A program made the translations under genes and the position numbers. Source: Ariolimax columbianus (taxonomy: Eukaryota; Mollusca; Gastropoda; Stylommatophora; Arionidae). Taken from it: a stretch of DNA of 64,000 bases. Position 1 is the stretch's first letter, and each line of letters opens with the position of its first letter. The stretch covers positions 36,755,533 to 36,819,532 of the forward strand of contig JAVGWX010000006.1 in the NCBI GenBank assembly GCA_036924085.1. Direction: 5' to 3'. Below, in pieces: positions 11,501 to 23,500 of the stretch. The notes beneath the pieces are model-generated. The model ran no database searches, was not told where the DNA came from, and saw nothing but the letters and a program-made list of their open reading frames with translations.

Positions 11501-14500
11501 TTGGTTACTTGTTGGCAAAGAGACTTGATGAAAGTGGTTACAAAGTGTTTGCTGGCTGCCTGGACGCCAGTTGCGAAGGTTCTAAAAGTCTTCGGCGGGA
11601 AACGTCATCAAAACTTGAACTTCTTCAGCTGGATGTCACCAACGAGGTTCAGATTGAGACTGCACGAGCTACTGTAGCGGAAATGCTTATGGGACATAGT
11701 ATGTACCATTGACTTGTTATTGTTTAACCATACAATATGTTTCTGTCTCTTTTCGCGTATTTCTCTGATTTCCTGTTGAGCCATGCTCACTCGAAGATGG
11801 AAACATACCAAAGACCATTTCCTTATTTGCACGTATTTAATTTTAGATGAATATGTGGACGAGGGGTTATGCTATCGTCCTCATGACGAATAAGATACCG
11901 ATTCAATACTCCAGTAAGTCATGTTTTTAGCTATCCCCTTCTTCCTTCTTCTTCGTGTTCTTTTTTTATTCTTCGACGTTTTCCTTGAAAAGAACGCTGC
12001 AACGTTGTGTCGTAGTTTAAAGCAAGGCTGCGGCATTTGCGTCTTTCTGCTCAATACATCCGATTTCAGTTGGCTTTTATACCGTATTTGCCTTTCCACT
12101 GCGATTCATATTTTCATAGCCAGACTACACTAGTGCAGCCTGTTTCCAGAACCGCCGCTCGGAGACTGAATATGATCTTGGTCAGTTCTAATTCGCTGAC
12201 CTTGATGATATAAGTATCTGGCTGCTGTCAGCTCATTCACTGTATTGCGTCTTCTTCCCATGTAGCTATCAAATGTAAAATGTAATAAAAAACCCTAACC
12301 CGGCATAGTACGCTTCACAGCAGGTAGTAGCGACCTTTATTTCTCCGTCCTTTAAATGGCCCCTATAGCCCGCAACAATAGTCTTAAATGCCGTAATTAC
12401 AACTTATCAACTAGATGATAGGGTCCAATGAAGAGACATGCTCAGACAACCTTCCAACCATTCGTAGAGATGTCCAACCAGATGATGAGATGCTCTCCCA
12501 TTGCCCCTTCTTCTTTCAGTAAAAACAGATGTGTCGCGTGAAGGCCAAGACTTAAACATTGTCGCTATAGTCTATAAGAGACGTACTTGATGGGAACATG
12601 TGAACGGGGTTGAAGAGCTTGTCCTTCACCGCGCTCTAGCTATGACACCATATACGACTCAAGAAAGTACTTCATGCTATGTTCAAGCTAATCCAGAATT
12701 TTGTATTTATGTATTACTGTAACAGCCCAGTTGTATTCCCTATTTAAATTTGTGATTCGCGACTGATTGTAAAGTGCTTCTATTTATATATGTAACCCGT
12801 GTAGATAAAGGAGAATAACGAAAAGGCCCACTGCTACCTTCCTTGCAAAAAATAAAAGACGATTAAAGAGAGTTGTGCTTGAGACTAGCAAGTACATCAC
12901 CTGTAGCACTCCAATGTCCGATCCCTTTGGACCAGCTCGGCCTACAAAAACGGTGTGCGGGAAAAAATTATTTTTTTTTGAACGGAGTCACTCCTGACAG
13001 CCATTTTTTACTGCTGACTACGCCCTCCATATATACACGATATTTTGCCGGTTAAAGTATCGTATGTGCGATTACAAATGGCTTTTGAACAGTTTTAATT
13101 TTGTATACGCCGTTTGGAGCAAGCCGACTTTTTGCGAAAGGTGAAGTAGGTTGTTGAGAAAGATTTTTATCGCGTAGATCTGTTTATTTTGTTTGTTTAA
13201 ATGAAAGAACTACGTTTGAATTGGAAACTAACAGTTGTGGCGATATTGTAAACACAGTATCGATACGTTGTTGTGGTTTCCATGGTTTTCTATCGAAGCG
13301 ACTAGGCCTAGTGGTCGAGTCCACATTTTTCCCGAGATTTTCATAAATTTTCAACTTCATCTTTTGAAATCTCAAAAACTAACAAACATACAACAAAAAC
13401 AATAACACCCACATGTTCGTTATGCTATTGTGTATCTACACGCCAGAAAATCATATTTATTGACAAACAAATATAAAAGTTACAAATTTTGAAAGACGAC
13501 TACCACAGCGACTAATTAAGAAAATTAATTAGGTCAAATTTTTTTCAAAAATATATTGGAGTGCGTAAGGTTAAAATACATACCACAACTGCAAAAGCAC
13601 AAAGTGCTTAACTAGTTAGGCTTGGCTTGGATTCGTTCGTTCTCAATCTCCATCTACCAAACCATGAAAGGGCTTAAGAAGCAGAATGTAGTCCAGAGAA
13701 TATAATGCGTTGTGTCATAGTTTACAGCTTGACTGCGATGTTTGCACCTTTCGGTCCAACACATCCGACTTCAGCAAGCATTTTTTGAGTACCGGGTTAG
13801 CATTCCCTCATCGATCCCTTCTCCTTAGCCAGTCTGCCTGCTGCAGTCTGTTATCCAGAATCGCCACTTGGAGGTGTAGAAGGGTCTTGGCAGCTGTAGT
13901 TTGCTGGCCATGACGCTAGCAGTCAGCTATGGGTTGCTGATCACTGCAGCTCATGCGCTGCTCAGCATCTTGATCCCGCTTAACTAGTTAAAGACCAAGA
14001 GCATCGGTGACGCTAAGCGTTGTAAGCAGCGATAACTGGACAAAAAGAAGAAGAATAGTGCATGTATAACTTCATCCCTGGTTTGTAGCATGATTGATCA
14101 AATTCCAGATTCTGTGCTCAGTGTTGTAGTCTGTTGTAAACAGTGCTGGAGTCGGCTATAGCAGTTGGGCACGGGGGAAAACATTTCTAAGGTTGACGGA
14201 AACAGCAGGGTAATGTGGTAAATATTGATGGAGTCGGTAAAAGCAACGAGACAGGGGGGTAAACTGTGTTGGAGTTGACAGAAACAACGGGACAGTGAGG
14301 TAAATTATGTTGGAGTTGACAGAAACAATGAGACAGGGAGGTAAACGATGTTGGAGTTGACAAGCTTGGTATGTGAGGAAAGCTACTGCAACCTGCCACT
14401 TAACGTCCTTTTCAATTTGCAGAAAAGACTAAACCTACTCATTGTGGGCATTCTCAAACAACAACAACAATCACTAAGGAAATTAAATTCTTGTGTAAAA

Positions 14501-17500
14501 AAAAACCTTCTTGATGCTGAGCAGTGGATGAGCTGCAGTGGTCAGCGACCCATAGCTAACTGCTAGCGTCAAGGCCAGCGAACCAGAGCTGCAATGGTCA
14601 GCGACCCATAGCTGACTACTAGCGTCAAGGCCAGCGAACCAAAGCTGCCAAGACCCTTCTACACCTCCACGCGGTGATCCTGGATAACAGGCTGCAGCAG
14701 GGCAAGACTGGCTAAGGAGAAGGGATCGAAAAGGGAATGCTAACCCGGTACTCAAAAAATGCTTGCTGGTCGGATGTGTTGGACCGAAAGGTGCAAATAT
14801 CGCAGTCAAGCTGTAAACAACGACACAAGGCATTCCGTTCTCTGGACAACATTCTACTAATTATGCTCTTTGGGGGCTTGGTAGCGGGAGATTGAGAACG
14901 AACGAAGCCAAGCCAAGCCAATCTCCCACTACCAAGTCCCCGAATATGGCTATGCAAGTAACAGGTCGTAGTCTGGAGACGGGTAAAAACCTCATTCCTT
15001 ATTTATGTTTAACGAAATGCCACATTCTCTTCTCAGTGTTATGGGCTGTTGTAAACAACGCTGGAGTCGGCGACCACGCTTGGTTTGAGTGGAATCCAAA
15101 GGCTAGCTTCAAGAAGCTAATGGACGTCAACTTTATGGGTGTGGTTGACATAACACGAGCCTTCTTACCATTGGTTCGGGCATCAAAAGGACGAATAATT
15201 AATATGTCTAGTATGGCAGGTCCGAAATTTATTTCTTATTGATTAGTTAAATTTTGTTAAAGCACCGTGATCTGTTTCTTGTTTATTTCAAATATGTTAC
15301 AGAACATGCTGCTACATTCATTTTAAAAATTGTTATGTGAATTTATAATTTTGTGTTTTTGATCTTGTTCTTTTGAATTGTAAAAGTGAGTGCGCGTTTG
15401 CTCAGTTTATAGCCAGCAATTGGCTATTTTCTGTAGTAACAGCGTGCTTCGGTTCGAATCGCGTCCATGGACTGAAAAATCGTGATTTTAATCTGATACC
15501 ACTTCTCCAGTCAGCACAGCTGTAAATGGATACCTGACGCGCGAGTTAGGGAAAGTAAAAACAGAAAGGAAGGGCACTGGCGACCCCCACCTATCTCAGG
15601 ATGCGGCTTAGTACTGGACCTTCTTTCGCCGATGAATTTCTATAGGTTTCACCAGTTTGCTCAAAAAACGGATAACAGAACGCTGCTCTTCTGTGGTGCC
15701 TGTCAATAGAGGGGCGGCCATATTTTAATTGCAATTATAACATCATGTTGTTCGTCTGCACCATGATAGCACGGGCAAGACATTCTTGACATCTTTAGCA
15801 ACCATATTATCAAGTTACAATACATAGGCATAGTTTTTCTAATTTATATCCCACTTGTAAGGTTTTAATTTAAAGCTCTTTCCTAATAACGATGATGGGA
15901 CAATGCAAGTTAATGCACTAAGCCAGCTTAAAAAACAACAAAAAAAGAAACCCTTTTCTGATTATTACGTGGAAAAGATATCTCTGATCGTCTAAGTGGT
16001 ACCTGAAAGGAAGGGTGGGGGGAATTGAACCTCAGTAACCTTCTAATCATGCTGTAACAGACAACTAATGAGGGTTGTGCATGGGTCTGCTGGACTCATT
16101 ATGTAAAATGAACTGCTATAGAGACCACAACTGCGAGAACACGTGTACGTGCTGTGATTCAGGCTTCATGTAAGGTAGCTGGCTACAACGGTCGCCCCAT
16201 GCATTATATTGCTGGTAAGGAGACCAAATTAGACTTGTGATGATCTAAGTTGCTTAAATACAAGAGTAAGTCAGTAAGTATGTCACACACTGGTATGGGA
16301 TAGCTGGAAAATGTGGTTGGTAGTTTATAAAGGTGTAACTAGGTGACAGCAACATCCAGAGTTGTGGTTACTGTAGGCACCAGGAGCTAGGTGGCGCATG
16401 CTCGTGTGCAGCTGAGATGCAAAATGGCGCCCATACTCACAGAGTGTGCAATCAAAGAACAGCGTGCTGTTGTGCGTTTTTGTTAGGCAAAAGGACTTTC
16501 TACAAAGGATATTCATAAAGAAATGCTTCCTGTTTACGGTAAGAAGTGTTTGTCCCATAAAGCGTTCATAACTTGGTCGATATATTTTCTCCAGGACACT
16601 CAAAAAATGTGGATGAAATCTGACCTGGTCGTCCCGTTTAGTTTGCAAGAAAAGCATTAGTGCAGTGGGTGAGAAGATTAGATAGTGTAGCGACTGCAAT
16701 TTGGTATTCGCATGGTTTAGCCTACCGCATGATGCATGATCGCATTAAAGTCTGGAAAGTGTTCTCACGTTAGATACCCAGACAACTGACTGACGAATAC
16801 AATATGTACCGAACAGATCTGCCTTTGCACTGATAAAGCGATGGGATAAATGTATCAACGTTGGTGGATGTAATATTGAGAAATAAGACACAGTGTATGT
16901 GAAATAATAAATGGTTTTCACGCTCGTTTATCTTTTAGTTTTAAATATCCATTTCGGGATCAAGATGCTGAGCAGCGGCTGGGCTGCAGTGGTCAGCGAC
17001 TCATAGCTAACTGCTGGCGTCAGGGCCAGTGAACCATAGCCGCCAAGACCCTTCTACACCTCCACGCGGTGATCCTGGATAACAGGCTACAGCTGGGCAG
17101 ACTGGCTAAGGAGAATGGATCGAAAAGGGAATGCTAACCTCAAAAACGCATTGCTGAAGTTGAATGTGTTCGACCGATAGGTGCAAATATTGCAGTCAAA
17201 CTGTAAACTACGACACAACGCATTCCGTTCTCTGGACTACATTCTGCTACTTAAGCCCTTTTCATGGTTTGGCTGCGGGAGATTGAGAACGAACAAAGCC
17301 AAGCAAAGCAAATAGCCATTTCTGACCTATTTACTGGCTTTCCTTTGTTTTTAAAGACAAACTCACAAGCATATATTAAGTAGGTCAATATGGTGGCATT
17401 GATGAGATTCAACAACAGAACTGGTATGTAGCACTGGGGACAAAACGATGTTACGATTTAAAATTTCCTACGCCATTTTAAATCAATTCAATCAATTAAA

Positions 17501-20500
17501 ACAGTTCAACTACCTGTGGGTGATCAAAATGCTGAACAGTGCATGAGCAGCAGCAGTCACCTGCTAGTGGCAGGGCCAGCGACTCAGAGCTAACTACTAG
17601 TGTCAGGGCCAGCGACCCAGAGCTGACTGCTAGTGTCAGGGCCAGCGATCCAGAGCTGACTGCTAGTGTCAGGGCCAGCGACCCAGAGCTGACTGCTAGT
17701 GTCAGGGCCAGCGACTCAGAGCTAACTACTAGTGTCAGGGCCAGCGACCCAGAGCTGACTGCTAGTGTCAGGGCCAGCGACCCAGAGCTGACTGCTAGTG
17801 TCAGCGACCCAGAGCTGACTGCTAGTGTCAGGGCCAGCGACCCAGAGCTGACTGCTAGTGTCAGCGACCCAGAGCTGACTGCTAGTGTCAGGGCCAGCGA
17901 CCCAGAGCTGAATGCTAGCGTCAGGGCCAACGAACCAGACTTGCCAAGACCCTTCTACACTTCTACTTGGTGATCCTGGATAACACGCTGCATTAGAATG
18001 GCTAAGGGAAAAGGATCGAAGAGGGAAGGCTAACCCGGTAGCAAAAACAGGGACCCGCTGAAGTCGGATATGTTGGACCGAAAAGTGCAAATATCGCAGT
18101 CCAGCTGAAAAATACGACACAAAGCATTCCGTTCTCCGTACAACATGACGCTATTTACAGAGCCGTTTTCGGGGCTTGCTAGCAAAAAATTTAAAACGAA
18201 CGATCGAAGAAGAAGAAGAAGAAGAAGAAGAAGAAGAAGAAGAAGAAGAAGAAGAAGAAGAAGAAAACGCAGAAGAAGAAAAAGAAGACGAAGAAGAAGA
18301 AACGGAAGAAGAAGAAAATTAAGAAGAAGTAGAAAAGGAAGAAGAAGTAGAAGAAGAAAAGGAAGAAGAAGAACTGCTCATGAAACACATGTCCTCAACA
18401 AATACACACAAAGCCCTCCTGTCTTGGGCGGCACGTCCAAGCTCCTTCCACGTTCTAATGTTTCTTTGTATTTGTCTCTAGCTTTCTTATCTGTGTGTGT
18501 TTCAGTGTACTTCAACTTCCTTTTCTTCTTGTTCGTCGATCAACTGATTCTAAGCTTTCAGTCCGGTAAAGTTCACGAGGGAGACTGAGCGTTTCAGATC
18601 TCCTTTTCCCTAGATCTTTTCGAGCATAGTCGCTTCCCCAGACCAGATTGTCTCTCTTCGGTCTGTATAAGTATGGCAGTCCTGCACATGCTCTTATGTT
18701 TGCTTGGGTGCTTCACAATCGCATGTGTTGCTGTCTCTGAGAACCTTTCTGTGGAGGTGTGCCTTGAGTCTACAATGTCCCATTCTGAGTCTGAAGATCT
18801 ATGTCTGCACCATCTCTGCCAAATTTGTCTATGCTGTCATTTTCTGGCTTAAATTCTTTGTGCTGGTCTCTGTTCCAATGCTATCTGTCTGATTCTTGTC
18901 AACAATTCCACATTAGTGATCTAATCATACTATTTTAATCTATTCTATGCAGGTACTCATTTATGAAAGGTTGTACCTTATTAATTGTTTATGCTTGTCG
19001 GGCCATACAATAGAACGGACATTACATTGGAGTTTAATATATATTTTTGTGTCGAGCTTAATCATTTCTTTCGATTTCCGTAAGTTCCCAATGCAATGAA
19101 AGCTCCTATCGTCTTTTATTTTCCCATTTAGAATAGTTTACACAAGAATATGAAGTCTACTAACATATACATTCTTCATAATCTCTTCCAGGTCGAACAG
19201 CCCTGCCAGGTTTTACTGCCTATGCCTCTACTAAGTTCGCTGTTATTGCCTTTTCTGAAAGTCTTCGACGCGAGATGTATTATTTTGGTGTCAAGGTCAT
19301 AACTGTGGAGCCGTCACTGTACAAGTAAGTTAGTCAATACAGTCCTGCCGAAGACGGATGTGTCGGACCAAAAGGTACAAATATCGCAGTCAAGCTGTAA
19401 ACTAGCGACACAACGCATTCCGTTCTCCGGACTACATATTGCTACTTGCAAAGCCCTGTTCAGAGCTTGGTAGCTGTAGATTGAGAACGAACGCAGAAGA
19501 AGAAGAAGAGGTCAATACAGTGATTTAAAATAAAAATAATAATTACCAATCATTACTTATGAGGACTGCCAGCATCGTCTTGCTTCTTAGTCGACCTGTA
19601 CATCTACAAGGACGGTTGTTCTTGCGCAGGTCCGAACTCTTGTGCGAGCTGCTGGTAGCCTGTAGGTCCACTTCTCTGCTTAGTGGGCAGTGATCGAGCA
19701 GGGCTGAGTTTTTTTTTTGTGGTTTTTTGCGGGTTCCAGCTCAGTTTACAGTCGGTTCTATCTCTGGCACGGGTTGTCCATGGGAAGGCTAACTTGTGTC
19801 TCGGGCATAGGTTGTCCAGGGGAAGGCTAACTTGTGTCTCGGGCACGGGTTGTCCAGGGGAAGGCTAACTTTTGTATCGGGCACAGGTTGTCCAGGGAAA
19901 GACAAACTTTGTTGTTTTAGGATCATGTGTTGTGCAGCTCGAGAGAATCTTGCCCCTTAATTTAGGGTGGGTAGAGGGAGGTCGGATATCTTTCAGGTGG
20001 TATTTTTATCAGTCATGCTACATCTTTGACATTGTTGGGGGCGCCAATAATTCTTCTGCGCCCGTCCTGAAAATAACGTTTCGTTACGTTATGTCACAGT
20101 TTACAGCGAAGACAAAGGGTTTATCTGCGCCATTCGACCCGACACATCCAATTTCAGCATAGTATCTTTGAAACCGAGTTTGCTTTCCTTCTTCGATTCT
20201 ATTCTCTGACCTGAACTTGCCCAAATATCCCTAGATGCCGACCAACTTCTCACATCTCTTGAAGTCAGAATAGTTATACAATGGATCCCTGGTCAGTCAA
20301 ATACACCTGTCAGTGACAAGGCAGACAGACTGGCTAAGAAGGGAGCAAGTCAAGAACAATAATACACACCAACAACCCTACAGACAGCCAAAGAACTACT
20401 AAAGACTGTGAACAAAGAGATCTGATTGAATAGATGGGCAATGGGAAATACTTGGAGAGAAATCTATAAACAGGTGGCCATCCCAAATACCAAAGACAAC

Positions 20501-23500
20501 ATCAACCTCCTGAAAAGGAGAAACCAAAGCACCATTTTCCTACTTTGCACTAAACACATACAACTTAACAGCCATTAGAACAGAATCCAACCAGAACACA
20601 CTCCAGAGTGCCGACTGTGCACACATACCCATGAAACTGATGGACATCATCTTTTTGAATGTCCAGCGCTTGCCAGTGTTTGGAAAGAGCTTCTTCCTCC
20701 AAGACCAGACAAATGGAACACCTTGTAGGGTGTAGCAGATCCCACTGTTTGCCCTAGGGTTATTCTAACTCAGAACATTATCACACTCATCTACATCAAT
20801 CATGACCACACACTGCAAATAATATAGCACACAGCAGATGGCATTTTATTATACAATACTCATACCAGAAAAATGAATAGTGAAATTACAAACACAATAC
20901 AATACATTTGATTTTAACTAAATATTCCTATATTATATATATGTTAATCTGAATATTAACTAAAACGGAAATTTTAAGCATTAGCTATTGATGGAATTCC
21001 CAACTATCAAAAACCCAGTTATATTGCCGCACACACATCACACACACTTCTCCCTAACTGCGTCCTCAACACACTTTATCAAAAACTCTTCCTGACTCAA
21101 ATTCCCTCAGGCGGGCGATCTGGACATACCTCGTTCACAATGTGTCCTGCTTACAACATACGTCCAGATTATCTATTAATACAAAACTCACACACCTATT
21201 TGAGCGATCTTGTTTTATCACTAAAATTCGTACAACAGTCTATCATTCGCTCCTCTATGAAATCGGTGAGATAAACGGACCTTATCTACAGTCTGTCATC
21301 GCTCTCCTCCCCTCTCCATCCAGCCTGTTGAGCTAAACTTTGTCTCGTGTTATATACACTCAAGCAGTATCAGAGCTGACAAATGGATCTTAGGGGGCTG
21401 GCTCTATTCAGTGGTTATTGAAACGAATTATGCTGAGCACCTGTCACTCATCTATCGCAGCAAGCTCCGCTGTCGTCGCGTCTGTCACTCACTCCCCATT
21501 AACCAAATCGGAACGCCAGTGGCCAGTTCCTACCTGTCCACATTCTTTCCCCAACTCCGATTCCCTTTGTTGAGACGGTGAGTGACCTTGGCACAGTGAC
21601 CAGACAGAGAGTTACCTTGGCACGAATTCAGGTATCTTTGTTCTGAGTCGTCAACCACATCACCCCTGCCCTAAACTCTCTTGCTCCGGCTGGAACTGTT
21701 ACAATGGAACTAAACAACAGCTTAAAAACACTTGCTGGGATCAAGATGCTGAGCAGCGCATGAGGTGCAGCGGCCAGCGACCCATAGCTGACTGCTAGCA
21801 TCAGGGACATCGAACCAGAGCTGCCAAAACATTGTGCAACGCACACCGACTTGTGGAACAGCGAAATAAGGCGAACGAAAAAACAAAACAAAAACACCAA
21901 AACAACGCTATAAACCATCAATCGAAGTTGAGGAGTTATATTTTCATAATAGGGGAAGCTCCTGGTCTGTTTAAGCATTTAATCACATACATATTTCTTC
22001 TCTACCTTGCTAATTATAAAATCAGCAATTATTGAATTTAAAGGAAACGCGTTGTTTTAATCTATTTAGAACTGGAATATCCGATCCTGATACTGTTTTT
22101 GACACCAATGAAAATCTATGGCACAATGCTGAGCCAGGAATCAAACGGGACTACGGCGAGAGTTACTTTAGAAATACACAGGTAAGATCGCGCGACTAGT
22201 GTAACTATGTAACAAACGTAACTATGTAATCAGCTACTACAGAAAAACACAGGTAACATCGCGTGACTAGTGTAACCATGTAACAAGCGTAACTATGAAA
22301 TTAGCTACTACATAGGGGATCAAGATGCTGAGCAGCGCATGGGCTGCAGTGGTCAGCGACCCATAGCTGCCTGCTAGCGTCAGGACCAGCGAACCAGAGC
22401 TGCCAAAACCCTTCTACACCTCCACGTCGTGATATTGGATAACATGCTGCAGCAGAGCAGACTGGTTAAGCAGAAGTTATCGAAGAGGGAATGCTAAGAT
22501 GATATTCAAAAAATGCTTGCTGACGTCGGATGTGTTGAACCGAAAGGTGCAAATATCGCAGTCTGAAGACCACCACCTGCTCTCTTCTGTTCAACTGGTA
22601 ATAGGCATCGTTTTTTGTGTAGCCAGTATGTTCTGTTTCCCATTTGGTCATGTATCTAGCTCTAATACGCCGTTTTGACTCTTCGTATGTCATACTAGGA
22701 TCTGTTTGTGGTAGTCTTGCACCTTCTTTTGCCAGTCTGTCTGCCTCATCGTTGCCTTAGATGTTGCAGTGGGATGAAACCCACTGTACCACTACCCTTT
22801 TTCGTGCGGACTGCTGGCATAGTTGACAGATTACTGCTCTTAAATCATTAAGTTCAGTATTTTTATGGCTTTTTAGTGCTATGACTACGGCCAGGGCATC
22901 TGTAAGTAGGACTATATTCATTCCTTTTACCTGTCACCATTTCTTCCCCTGCCGCCCTCAGTGCCTCTGCCTCCGCTCTGAAATTGCTTGTGTATTTTCC
23001 AGTAGCCAATGACAGTGTTATTTTTCTGTCATTTGGTAGGCTCAGGAATGCCCCTGCCCCTCTGTTCTGTGTTGTGTTTGTTACAAAACCGTCGGTGTAT
23101 GCATGGGTCCAGTCCATGCTTGGGTAGTTTTTCGTTATGTACCTCAGGGTTGTATCTCTTCTTTCTTTTTCAGTCTGGCGGTTTTTGTTTCCAGTACCTG
23201 GTATATTTTCTACCACCTCTGGAAATATATGCTGCCTCCAGGTAGGTTTTCGTACAGTAGGGATGGGCTTTGGTGTTGTTTGTGCGTTCATGGGGTCTTC
23301 GTGCATCTTTGCTTTGGCTATTTCTGCAAAGTTTCTCCGCTTTAGTTTCCCATTTCCGAAATTGTTTAGTCTCTGGTGCATTGGATGGTCAGTCAGTCTT
23401 CTGAGTTTCTCTGCTTCCTGCTGGGCTCCTTCCTGCTGGGCTCTGCAGTCTCTTCTGTCGGTCATGGATTGCAGTTTTGTAATCTTTTCAAGTTCTACAA

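Noticed and set aside
17496..18588. 144- and 147-codon frames (Ala/Ser-rich and Arg-rich)
   Set aside because: Translations of the SINE-A 33-bp array and the GAA tract.
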